The notes below the pieces were generated by a model, which saw nothing but the letters and a program-made list of their open reading frames with translations, did no database searches and was not told the origin of the DNA. The position numbers were made by a program, and so were the translations under genes. Positions 15,420 to 23,353 of a stretch of 64,000 bases of DNA are shown piece by piece (the stretch's first letter is position 1; each line of letters opens with the position of its first letter). The stretch lies in NCBI RefSeq assembly GCF_003355005.1, contig NZ_CP029985.1:1975001-2039000 (forward strand). The letters are read 5' to 3'. This stretch comes from Sphingomonas sp. FARSPH. Its GTDB lineage: Bacteria > Pseudomonadota > Alphaproteobacteria > Sphingomonadales > Sphingomonadaceae.

Positions 15420-16814
15420 CTAGGCCGCACGCGGCAGCGTCAGTGTCGCGCACAGGCCACCGATCGCCGCGGCGTCCAGCGTCAGCGCGCCGCCGTACAG
15501 CTCGGCGAGTTCCACGACGATGCCGAGGCCGAAGCCATAGCCCGGCTCGCGCTCGTCCAGTCGCACGCCAGGCTGCAGCGCCGCCGTCCGCGCCTCGGGC
15601 GGCAGGCCGGGCCCGTCGTCGGCGATCGTGATCGTCCAGGCCGCGTCCTGCCGCGTCGCCGCGATCCGCACCTGCGAGCCTGCATGACGACAGGCATTGT
15701 CGATCAGATTGCCCAGCATCTCTTCCAGATCCTGCCGCTCCACCGCGACGAGCGCGTCGTCAGGCACGACCACGGTCAGGTCGAGCGCGCGATCGGCGTG
15801 AATATGGCGCAGCGCACCGGCGACGTCGTCCGCCACGGCTGCCAGCGCGGTCCGCGCACGTTCGCCCGTGGAAGGGGCGGCGCTCCGCGCGCGGCGCAGG
15901 TGGTGCGCGATCCGCCCGTCGAGCTCGGCGACCAGTCCGCGCGCCTGTGCCGACGCGCCTTCGCGCTCCAGCCGGAGCGCCAGCGTCGCGAGCGGCGTCT
16001 TGAGCCCGTGCGCGAGGTTCGCGACATGGTGGCGCGCGTTGGCGAGCCCGGCCGCATTTTGGGCGATCAAAGCGTTGATCTCCTCGGCGAGCGGCACCAG
16101 CTCGCGCGGCTGGTCGAGCGGCAATGCGCTGTCCGCGCCGCGGCGCACGCGGGCCACCGCGCCCTGCAATCGTCGGATCGGCCGCAGCCCCAGCCTGAGC
16201 TGCACCCAGGTCGCCGCCGCCAACCCGATGCCGAGGATGGCGAGCGCCCCCGCGAGCGTGCCGAGCGCGGCGCGGATCGGGCGGCGCACCAGTGCGCGCG
16301 GCGCGGCGGCGACGATGTCCGCGGTGCCGCCCGCAACGGGCATCGTCATCCGCCGCAGATGGATGCGCGCGCCGTCCGCGTCCGTTCCATCGCCCGGCGT
16401 GATCGGTGAGGCAGGCGGCGGCACGCCCGTATCCGGCCGTGGCGGGACGGGCGGCGGCGGTGCGATGTCGCGGGGCGGGCGGGGCGGGGCATGCGGCGGC
16501 TGGCGCCCCGTCGCGACGTCGCCGATCCGCGCGCCGAGCCGCCACTCGCCCGCGGGCGTGCGCACCCGCCATCCCCAGCCCGATCCGGGCTGCGCAAAGC
16601 CGGGCAGGTCGACGACACGCGCCGGATCGAGCCGCCCGCGCGGATCGATCGCGCGCGCCAATACGGTGACCTGCGCATCCAGCCGCTCGTCGAGCCCCTG
16701 CGTCACGAAGCGTTCCAACACGCCGCCGATCGCGACCGCGGCGAAGGCGAGTGCCGCGACGCCGCTCGCCACCGCAATCAGCAGCAGGCGCGCGTGCAGC
16801 GACAGCCGGCTCAT
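15420..16814 (-). CDS. sensor histidine kinase, QseC/PhoQ-like, with proline-rich periplasmic segment
   Basis: This 464-residue inner-membrane kinase has a first membrane helix (about 8-32), a periplasmic sensor of about 150 residues, a second helix (about 182-203) and a HAMP linker. The HisKA phospho-site is NLAHGLKTPL (His269) and the ATPase domain ends the protein (DNACRHAG, DDGPGLPPEAR, GYGFGLGIV). The periplasmic part contains an unusual Pro/Arg-rich stretch at about 104-140. Its start overlaps the response-regulator stop by 4 bases, so the pair is cotranscribed. The divergent secreted protein at 17645 is also proline-rich and is the likely target or partner. The signal is unknown. Confidence 0.92.
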   Translation of the reverse strand: MSRLSLHARLLLIAVASGVAALAFAAVAIGGVLERFVTQGLDERLDAQVTVLARAIDPRGRLDPARVVDLPGFAQPGSGWGWRVRTPAGEWRLGARIGDVATGRQPPHAPPRPPRDIAPPPPVPPRPDTGVPPPASPITPGDGTDADGARIHLRRMTMPVAGGTADIVAAAPRALVRRPIRAALGTLAGALAILGIGLAAATWVQLRLGLRPIRRLQGAVARVRRGADSALPLDQPRELVPLAEEINALIAQNAAGLANARHHVANLAHGLKTPLATLALRLEREGASAQARGLVAELDGRIAHHLRRARSAAPSTGERARTALAAVADDVAGALRHIHADRALDLTVVVPDDALVAVERQDLEEMLGNLIDNACRHAGSQVRIAATRQDAAWTITIADDGPGLPPEARTAALQPGVRLDEREPGYGFGLGIVVELAELYGGALTLDAAAIGGLCATLTLPRAA

Positions 16815-17485
16815 GCCGCCGCGCCGCCGCCGCAGGTCAGACGATAGCCGCGCCCGCGCACCGTTTCGATCATCTCCGCGCCGATCTTTCGGCGCAGCCG
16901 CGCGACGATCACCTCGAGCGAGTTGGAATCGCCCTCGGCATCATATTCGTACACGCGCTCCAGCAATTCGCCGCGATCGACCACCATGTCGCGGCGCAAC
17001 ATCAGCGCGGACAGAACGCGCCACTCGAACGCGGTGAGTTTGAGCGGCAGGCCGTCGAGATCGAAATGCCCGACCTGCGTATCATAGCCGATCCGCCCGC
17101 ATTCGATCCGCGCGGCGGCGTGACCGGCGGCACGGCGCACCAGCGCGCGCAGTCGCATCACTACCTCCTCGATCCGGAACGGCTTGGTCAGATAATCGTC
17201 TGCGCCTGCCTTGAATCCGGCGACCTTTTCCGACCAGGCGTCGCGCGCCGTCAGGATCAGCACGGGCAGATCGCGCCCCGCCTTGCGCCACCCCGCCAGC
17301 ACCGACAGGCCGTCGACGACGGGCAGGCCCAGGTCGAGGACCGCGGCATCGTATCGTTCGGTATCGCCGAGGTGCAGCCCGTCCTCGCCATTGTGCGCCA
17401 CATCGACCGCGCAGTTTTCCGCGCGCAGGGCACGCGCGATCTCGCTTGCCAGCGCCGCATCGTCTTCGACCAGCAGGATGCGCAC
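16811..17485 (-). CDS. OmpR-family response regulator, QseB-like
   Basis: This 224-residue regulator has a receiver domain (1-115; acidic pocket VEDD, phospho-Asp in AAVLDLGLP, Lys in DDYLTKPF). A winged-helix DNA-binding domain ends in TVRGRGYRL. The GTG at 17485 was chosen as start because AGGGGAG precedes it at the right distance and homologues begin exactly at VRILLVEDD; an ATG 72 bases upstream would add residues unrelated to the family. It is the first gene of the pair with the kinase. An 18-base palindrome at 17565-17582, between it and the divergent gene, is a plausible binding site for it. Confidence 0.93.
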   Translation of the reverse strand: MRILLVEDDAALASEIARALRAENCAVDVAHNGEDGLHLGDTERYDAAVLDLGLPVVDGLSVLAGWRKAGRDLPVLILTARDAWSEKVAGFKAGADDYLTKPFRIEEVVMRLRALVRRAAGHAAARIECGRIGYDTQVGHFDLDGLPLKLTAFEWRVLSALMLRRDMVVDRGELLERVYEYDAEGDSNSLEVIVARLRRKIGAEMIETVRGRGYRLTCGGGAAA

Positions 17486-17564
17486 CGTTTCGTCTCCCCT
17501 AACCCAACCCGTCCCGTCCCGCTCCGCCGCGCCGATGTCGCTAGGCGCACAAGCCAAACCGAAA

Positions 17565-17582
17565 CTGAACGATCCGGTTCAG
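17565..17582. promoter_or_regulatory. inverted repeat in divergent promoter region
   Basis: CTGAAC (17565-17570) and GTTCAG (17577-17582) form a perfect inverted repeat around a 6-base centre. It lies 80 bases upstream of the response regulator start and 63 bases upstream of the secreted-protein start, so it is placed to control both. Binding by the response regulator is inferred. Confidence 0.45.
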
Positions 17583-17644
17583 TCTGGTCGGTGGATGGGC
17601 CGCCTATACCCCGTCTCGTCATTAGACGAAGAGGAGGTTTGAAC

Positions 17645-18307
17645 ATGGTTTTCGTTACTCCCAAGGCCCGGATCGCGCTGGCCGGCGCGGCATTGCTGCT
17701 CGCCGGCGGTGGTGCGGGCGCCGCCATCACCCACGCCGTCGCGCCGGAACGCGTGATGGCCGCCGCGCCGCCCGTGCGGATCGGGTCGCTGAAGACGATG
17801 CCGGCGCCGATACTGGGCGATCCGATCGCCACCATCCGCGGCCGGGTCGCCGAACAGTTCGGCAACCGCGTCGTGCTCGACGACGGCAGCGGCCGCGTGC
17901 TGGTCGACACCGGGCCAGGGCGCGACGGACCGACGCTGTCGCTGGGCCAGACGATCACCGCGCAGGGCCGCTACAACGAGGGCGCGATCCACGCGATGTA
18001 TCTGGTCGACCAGAATGGCCGCGCTTACGCCACGGGTCGGCCGCCGCACGGGCCCGGTGGGCCCGGCGGCCCGGGTGGTCCCGGCGGTCCCCGTGGCCCG
18101 GGTGGTCCGCGTCCCGATGGCCCGCCGCCGCCCCCGCCGCCCGCCCCCGGCGGGGCGCCTGCGCCGCAACCCGGCGCCGTGCCGCCGCCCCCGCCCCCGG
18201 GCGCGGTGCCCCCGCCGCCTCCGCCGGCCGGGCAGGCGGGCGCTCCCGCGGCCCCTGCACCTGCCCCGGTTCCTGCCCCCGCACCGGCTGCCGCCCCCGC
18301 AGCCTGA
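17645..18307 (+). CDS. secreted OB-fold protein with long Pro/Gly-rich tail
   Basis: This 220-residue protein starts after GAGGAGG. A hydrophobic N-terminus (about 9-29) directs export or anchoring. Residues about 55-120 resemble the bacterial OB-fold (YgiW/BOF) type, with IATIRGRVAEQF, VVLDDGSGRVLVDTG and LSLGQTITAQGRY. From about 137 to the end it is almost entirely Gly-Pro repeats and runs of 6-7 prolines, then Ala-Pro pairs, a flexible cell-wall or envelope-spanning tail. In enterobacteria ygiW lies next to qseBC. The same divergent layout here supports the idea that this protein is controlled by the adjacent two-component system. The OB-fold call is by pattern only. Confidence 0.8.
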   Translation: MVFVTPKARIALAGAALLLAGGGAGAAITHAVAPERVMAAAPPVRIGSLKTMPAPILGDPIATIRGRVAEQFGNRVVLDDGSGRVLVDTGPGRDGPTLSLGQTITAQGRYNEGAIHAMYLVDQNGRAYATGRPPHGPGGPGGPGGPGGPRGPGGPRPDGPPPPPPPAPGGAPAPQPGAVPPPPPPGAVPPPPPPAGQAGAPAAPAPAPVPAPAPAAAPAA

Positions 18308-18322
18308 TCGGGGCCTGGAAGG

Positions 18323-18350
18323 CGCCGCCCGGTTTCGTACCGGGCGGCGT
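18323..18350 (+). terminator. probable terminator after the proline-rich protein gene
   Basis: A perfect 10-base inverted repeat (GCCGCCCGGT at 18324-18333, ACCGGGCGGC at 18339-18348) around TTCGT follows the stop codon by 16 bases. No T-run follows it, so termination may be incomplete or Rho-assisted. Confidence 0.5.
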
Positions 18351-18393
18351 CATGCCGTTGTGCATGTCGCCACGCGGCCTATGGTGCGCGACC

Positions 18394-20442
18394 ATGGGGG
18401 ACGATCGCTCGACGCAAAGGCGCTCGCCGGACAGGCGCAGGCACGGCGACAACGCCGACGTGTCCGAGGATGCGGAGCGCGTCGAACTCGCCCGCGCCGC
18501 CGGCGCGATCATCGGGTCGTGGATGTGGGACCTGCCCGGCGACCGCTTCACGCTCGACGCGCAATTCGCGGCCGATTTCGGCATCGCGCTCGACCGGACC
18601 GAAAACGGCCCCCGCATCGACGATATCATCGAAACCGTCCATCCCGACGACAAGGCCGGCCTGCTCACCGCGATCAAGGCGGCGATCCGTCGCGGCGGAC
18701 CCTATGCGCACCAATATCGCGTCCGCCATGTCGACGGCGCGTATCGATGGATCGAGGCGAACGGCCGCGTCGAACTGTCCCCCGACGGCAAGGCCCTGCG
18801 CTTTCCCGGCGTCCTCCTGGATGTCGAGGCGCGGCGGCGGATCGAGGCGGAACGCGATCGCGCACACGCGCTCGCGGCGTCGATCATCGAAGCGGTGCCC
18901 GGCGTCGTCTATGCCAAGGACCGGCAGGGGCGGATGCTGCTCGGCAATGCTGGTACGACCGCGCTGATCGGCCTGCCGCCGGAAACCTATATCGGGCGCA
19001 CCGACCTCGAGAACCTCGCCGATCGCGCGCAGGCCGAGGCGGTGATGGCGAACGACCGCCGCATCATGGAAACGGGCGTTGCCGAGCAATGCGAGGAGGC
19101 GGTCAACCTGCCCGACGGTCGGCGCGCGATATGGCTGTCGACCAAGGCGCCGCTGTACAATGCCGCTGGTGAGGTGATCGGGCTGGTCGGCTCGTCGCTC
19201 GACATCACCGCGCGCAAGCAGGTGGAGGCGGAGCACGAGGCGCTGAACGACCTGCTCGAACAGCGTGTCGCCGCCGTGATCGCGGAACGCGAGCAGGTCG
19301 AGGAAGCGATGCGCCAGTCGCAGAAGATGGAGGCGGTCGGCCAGCTGACCGGAGGCGTCGCGCATGATTTCAACAACCTGCTGACGATCATCCGATCGTC
19401 CGTCGATCTGCTGCGCCGCCCCGACCTGCCCGACGAGCGGCGTCGTCGCTATCTGGATGCGGTGTCCGATACGGTCGATCGCGCGGCGCGGCTGACGCGC
19501 CAGCTGCTCGCGTTCGCGCGGCGGCAGGCGCTGAAACCCGAGACGTTCGACGCCTGCGCCAAGCTGCGGGAGGTCGTCGACATGATCGACACGCTGACCG
19601 GCGCGCGTGTCGATATCGCGCTCGATCTGCCCGCCACGCCCTGTTTCATCCACGCCGACCTCAGCCAGTTTGAAACCGCCCTGGTCAACATGGCGGTCAA
19701 TGCGCGCGATGCGATGGACGGAACGGGGACGATCACCCTGCGCATCGCCGCCGACCGCGCGCTGCCCGCGATCCGCGGTCATGCGGAGGTGTCGGGGCCA
19801 TTCGTCGCGGTCGACGTCGTCGATCACGGCGCCGGCATCGCACCGCATCATCTCGCGACGATCTTCGAACCCTTTTTTACCACCAAGGGCGTCGGCAAGG
19901 GCACGGGGCTCGGGCTCAGCCAGGTGTTCGGCTTCGCCAAGCAATCGGGCGGCGACGTCGGCGTCGAAAGCAAGCTGGGCCAGGGCAGCACGTTCACGCT
20001 CTATCTGCCGCAGGTTGCCGCCCCGATCGTGGCGGATCATGGACCGCCGGCAGCGTTCGCCCCGCACGGCCACGGCTGCCGCGTGCTGGTGGTCGAGGAC
20101 AATGTCGAGGTCGGTGCCTTCGCCTCGCAGATCCTCGAAGATCTTGGCTATGCACCGCACTGGGTCACCAACGGCGACCTCGCGCTGCAGGCGCTAGATG
20201 TCGACGGCGCCGGGTTCGACATCGTCTTTTCCGACGTGGTCATGCCGGGCATGGGCGGTGTCGATCTCGCCCGCGCGATCCGGGAGCGGCTGCCCGCCAT
20301 GCCGGTGATCCTGACCTCGGGCTACAGCCATGTCCTCGCCGAGGATGCGGAGCATGGGTTTCCTTTGCTCCACAAACCCTATTCGGCGGAAAAGCTGTCG
20401 AGCGCGCTCCGCGCCACGATGCGCGGGCTGACGATCCGGTAG
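18394..20442 (+). CDS. hybrid PAS sensor histidine kinase with C-terminal receiver
   Basis: This protein of about 682 residues has no membrane segment, so it is probably cytoplasmic. Two PAS domains (about 30-140 and 150-265; IGSWMWDLPGD, HPDDKAGLL, VPGVVYAKDRQGRML) are followed by a short coiled coil and the HisKA site GQLTGGVAHDFNNLL. An ATPase domain comes next (NARDAMDG, DHGAGIAPHH, GTGLGLSQVFGF), then a receiver domain with its phospho-Asp in DIVFSDVVMPGMGG. The start is uncertain: 18394 lies clear of the hairpin at 18323-18350, while 18352 and 18364 are in frame but close to it. It has no adjacent response regulator. It resembles the hybrid kinase at 41797-43887. Confidence 0.88.
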   Translation: MGDDRSTQRRSPDRRRHGDNADVSEDAERVELARAAGAIIGSWMWDLPGDRFTLDAQFAADFGIALDRTENGPRIDDIIETVHPDDKAGLLTAIKAAIRRGGPYAHQYRVRHVDGAYRWIEANGRVELSPDGKALRFPGVLLDVEARRRIEAERDRAHALAASIIEAVPGVVYAKDRQGRMLLGNAGTTALIGLPPETYIGRTDLENLADRAQAEAVMANDRRIMETGVAEQCEEAVNLPDGRRAIWLSTKAPLYNAAGEVIGLVGSSLDITARKQVEAEHEALNDLLEQRVAAVIAEREQVEEAMRQSQKMEAVGQLTGGVAHDFNNLLTIIRSSVDLLRRPDLPDERRRRYLDAVSDTVDRAARLTRQLLAFARRQALKPETFDACAKLREVVDMIDTLTGARVDIALDLPATPCFIHADLSQFETALVNMAVNARDAMDGTGTITLRIAADRALPAIRGHAEVSGPFVAVDVVDHGAGIAPHHLATIFEPFFTTKGVGKGTGLGLSQVFGFAKQSGGDVGVESKLGQGSTFTLYLPQVAAPIVADHGPPAAFAPHGHGCRVLVVEDNVEVGAFASQILEDLGYAPHWVTNGDLALQALDVDGAGFDIVFSDVVMPGMGGVDLARAIRERLPAMPVILTSGYSHVLAEDAEHGFPLLHKPYSAEKLSSALRATMRGLTIR

Positions 20443-20458
20443 GCTGCGCGCGCTTGGG

Positions 20459-21364
20459 TCAGCGGGCGCGCGGGCGCTCCGCCGCCAGCTGCGCGGCGGC
20501 GACGCGTTGCAGCGAGACGGCGAGATCGGGCGACAGCCCCAGTTCGTCCGCGGCGCGCTCGCCCGCGCCCAACGTGCGCGGGTCGACGCCGGTCACCTGG
20601 CCGAACACCATCAGCGCCTCCAGATAATAACCCGCGATGCTGGCGTGATACTGGTCGTACGACCATAGATTGACCTGGCCGAAGGTGATGCCGTCATACG
20701 GATCGGGATCGGCGACATGGTCCGCCATCGCGCGCGTCCAGGCAAGGCCGACGGGCACGACGACGTTCGCCCCGCTCGCCCGACGGGCGGCGACCGCGGC
20801 GGCCTGCAGATCCTCCGCCATCGCGGCGATACCGCGCCCGTACCAATGGCCGCCGGGGCGATAGGTCTGGTCGGCGCGGCTCCAGGTCGCGGTCAGTGCG
20901 ACGCGGACGTTGACGTTGCGCGCGCGGAACAGTCGGGTCAGTCGGTCGACCGCCGACAGGTATTTGGCGGGGTCGCCGGGCCGTTCGCGATCCAGCGTGC
21001 TGTATTCCTGTAGCACGACGACGTCCCACGGCCGGTCGAACAGCTGCCGCCGCTCGTCATAGTGGAAGGCGAGGCTGCGGCCGCCCTGCGTCTCCAGACT
21101 GACCGCGTAGCGCAGACCCGCCTGCTCGGTGAATTCCTTGAACAGGGCGGGCACGCCGCCATAGCCCTGGCCGGTCAGGTCGGTGACGCGATCGGCATGC
21201 CAGTTGCGCACCGCCGAATGCGCGCCCTGCGTGAAGCTGTTGCCGATGAACAGGATCGTACGCTGCGTCGGCGCCGCCGGCGGTGGCGGGACGCGTTGCT
21301 GGCTGCGGGCCGCCGCGGGCAGGGGGGCAAGGGCAAGGAGCAGCGCGGGCAACAGACGGATCAT
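20459..21364 (-). CDS. secreted SGNH/DUF4886-like hydrolase
   Basis: This 301-residue protein has a signal peptide (MIRLLPALLLALAPLPAAARS). The mature start carries the SGNH block I pattern TILFIGNSFTQGA, with the nucleophilic Ser in GNSFT. Other visible conserved segments are TQGGRSLAFHYDE, WDVVVLQEYSTLD, ATWSRADQTY and a late DQYHASIAGYYLEALM, where Asp and His would complete the triad. This matches DUF4886-type esterases and lipases of the SGNH superfamily. The start was chosen at the signal peptide; an upstream in-frame ATG gives an implausible leader. It converges on the hybrid kinase (16 bases between stops). The substrate is unknown. Confidence 0.82.
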   Translation of the reverse strand: MIRLLPALLLALAPLPAAARSQQRVPPPPAAPTQRTILFIGNSFTQGAHSAVRNWHADRVTDLTGQGYGGVPALFKEFTEQAGLRYAVSLETQGGRSLAFHYDERRQLFDRPWDVVVLQEYSTLDRERPGDPAKYLSAVDRLTRLFRARNVNVRVALTATWSRADQTYRPGGHWYGRGIAAMAEDLQAAAVAARRASGANVVVPVGLAWTRAMADHVADPDPYDGITFGQVNLWSYDQYHASIAGYYLEALMVFGQVTGVDPRTLGAGERAADELGLSPDLAVSLQRVAAAQLAAERPRAR

Positions 21365-21602
21365 GCGATGTTCCTTGCCAGAGCGGGCGGGGTGGCGACA
21401 ACCGTGGACGGCGTTTTCGCAGGAACCGGAAGGGCGGCGGCTCATAACGATTTGCTGCCGGTTGTCCGGGATTTTTCGTGCCCGGAAAGGCCCACCTCTC
21501 GCCCCTTCCGCTAGCGGGACGGGAGAAGCTGCACGATTTTCCCCGCGGCAAGACGGACGCGTTGCCCGATGACGCGTCGGAAAAGCGGGGCTATCAGCGC
21601 GG
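21365..21602. other. non-coding spacer between divergent hydrolase and bioF genes
   Basis: This 238-base region holds the promoters of the DUF4886 gene (minus) and the biotin operon (plus). A GC-rich imperfect palindrome (CTCTCGCCCCTTCCGCTAGC and its complement, about 21496-21529) resembles a dispersed repeat. I saw no clear BirA-type operator. Confidence 0.5.
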
Positions 21603-22733
21603 GTGACGATGCCCCGCTTTCACCACGACGACCTTGCCCGCCTTGCCGCCGCCGACCGGCTACGGTCGCTGCGCCCGCGCGCCGGCGCGGACTTCGCGTC
21701 GAACGATTATCTCGGCCTTGCCGGATCGCCGCGGCTGGGCACCGCGGTCGCGGCGGCCCTGGCGCGCGGCGTCGCGGTCGGGTCGGGCGGCTCGCGGCTG
21801 CTGCGCGGCAACCATCCGGAGCACGAGGCGCTCGAGGTCGAGGCGGCGCGCCATTTCGGCAGCGCGGCGGCGCTGTTCTTCGCCAGCGGATTTGCCGCCA
21901 ACCAGGCGCTGTTCGCGACGTTGCCCCAGCCGGACGACATCGTAGTCCATGACGAGCGGATACACGCCAGCGCACACGACGGCATGCGGTTGGGCCGCGC
22001 GCCGCGCCTCGCCGTCCGACACAATGACGCCGACGCGTTCGATACCGCGATCCGCGACTGGCGGGCGCGGGGCGGGACGGGCACGCCGTGGATCGCGGTC
22101 GAAAGCCTCTATTCGATGGACGGCGACGTCGCGCCGCTCGACGACCTTGCGCGGATCGCATCCCGGCACGACGCGATGCTGCTGATCGACGAGGCGCATG
22201 CGAGCGGTGTGTTCGGGCCACGAGGGCGCGGCCTCGCGCATCATCTCCACCACCGCGACGACGTCGTCACGCTGCATACTTGCGGCAAGGCGCTGGGCGT
22301 CGAGGGCGGGCTGCTCTGCCTGCCCGCGCATCTGCGTGAATTCCTGATCAATCGCGGGCGCGGTTTCGTCTTCTCCACCGCGCCGTCGCCGCTGGTCGCC
22401 GCCGCGGTGCGCGAAGCCTTGCGCATGCTCGCCGACGAGCCCGAACGGCAGACGGCGCTCGCCGCGCTGGTCACCCATGCCGGAAAGCGTCTCGTGGCGC
22501 TCGGTGTGCCTCCGACCGGGACCCAGATCGTCCCCGTCATCCTGGGGGAGGACGGCGTCGCGGTGGCGCGCGCGACCGCCTTGCAGGCGGCGGGATTTGA
22601 CGTCCGCGCGATCCGCCCGCCCACCGTCGCGCCCGGCACCGCCCGCTTGCGCCTGTCGATCACGCTAAACGTCGATGCCGCCGCGATCGACGCGCTTGCC
22701 GATACTCTCGCTGCGATTCTGGAACCTGCATGA
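21603..22733 (+). CDS. bioF: 8-amino-7-oxononanoate synthase
   Basis: This 376-residue PLP enzyme joins pimeloyl thioester and L-alanine in biotin synthesis. Fold-type I hallmarks are visible: FASNDYLGLAGSP near the N-terminus, GSGGSRLLRGNHPEHEALE, the AVESLYSMDGDVAPL segment, LIDEAHASGVFGP and the PLP-lysine in HTCGKALG. The start may be the GTG at 21603 or the ATG two codons later; no strong ribosome site separates them. The stop overlaps bioD (ATGA). Other alpha-oxoamine synthases look alike, but the operon makes BioF secure. Confidence 0.94.
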   Translation: MTMPRFHHDDLARLAAADRLRSLRPRAGADFASNDYLGLAGSPRLGTAVAAALARGVAVGSGGSRLLRGNHPEHEALEVEAARHFGSAAALFFASGFAANQALFATLPQPDDIVVHDERIHASAHDGMRLGRAPRLAVRHNDADAFDTAIRDWRARGGTGTPWIAVESLYSMDGDVAPLDDLARIASRHDAMLLIDEAHASGVFGPRGRGLAHHLHHRDDVVTLHTCGKALGVEGGLLCLPAHLREFLINRGRGFVFSTAPSPLVAAAVREALRMLADEPERQTALAALVTHAGKRLVALGVPPTGTQIVPVILGEDGVAVARATALQAAGFDVRAIRPPTVAPGTARLRLSITLNVDAAAIDALADTLAAILEPA

Positions 22734-23353
22734 CCTCTATCATCGTCACCGGCACCGACACCGACGTCGGCAAGACCGTCTTCGCCGCCGCGCTCGCCGG
22801 CGCGCTCGGCGCCTCCTATTGGAAGCCGGTGCAGGCTGGCGATGACGACGGCACCGACCGCGAGCGTGTCCGTCGGCTGTCGCGCCTGCCCCACGCGGCG
22901 ATCCTGCCGGAGGCGTATCGCCTGCGCACGCCCTGCTCGCCGCACCGCGCCGCGGCGATCGACGGCGTGACGATCGACCCGGCGCGCCTCGCGCTGCCCG
23001 CCGTGAACGGACCGCTGGTGGTGGAGGGCGCGGGCGGCGTGCTCGTGCCCGTCACCGACGACCTGCTCTATGCCGACGTCTTCGCCCGCTGGCAGGCGCC
23101 CGTCGTCCTCGTCGCGCGCACCGGGCTCGGCACGATCAACCACAGCCTGTTGTCGATCGAGGCATTGCGCGCGCGCGGCGTGCCGATCCGCGGCATCGCG
23201 TTTATCGGCGAGGCGCAAGAGGACAGCGAGGCGACTATCGCGCGGATCGGCGGTGTCGCGCGCCTCGGTCGTCTGCCGCGGCTCGACCCGCTGACCCCCG
23301 ATACGCTCGCCGCCGCCTTTGCCGTGAATTTCGACTTGGCGGCGTTCCGATGA
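22730..23353 (+). CDS. bioD: dethiobiotin synthetase
   Basis: This 207-residue enzyme closes the ureido ring of dethiobiotin using CO2 and ATP. The P-loop is at the N-terminus (VTGTDTDVGKTVF), the substrate-binding YWKPVQAGDD follows, and the second nucleotide segment is VVEGAGGVLVPV. It overlaps bioF upstream and bioA downstream by 4 bases each, so the three are translated in coupled order. Length is normal for the family. Confidence 0.95.
   Translation: MTSIIVTGTDTDVGKTVFAAALAGALGASYWKPVQAGDDDGTDRERVRRLSRLPHAAILPEAYRLRTPCSPHRAAAIDGVTIDPARLALPAVNGPLVVEGAGGVLVPVTDDLLYADVFARWQAPVVLVARTGLGTINHSLLSIEALRARGVPIRGIAFIGEAQEDSEATIARIGGVARLGRLPRLDPLTPDTLAAAFAVNFDLAAFR

Noticed and set aside
16751..17644. 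Long N-terminal extension of the proline-rich secreted protein
   Set aside because: It runs antisense through the response regulator and kinase start. GAGGAGG and a hydrophobic N-terminus mark the start at 17645.
18379..20160. 593-codon minus-strand open frame opposite the first hybrid kinase
   Set aside because: No recognisable domain, and the sense strand is a complete kinase.
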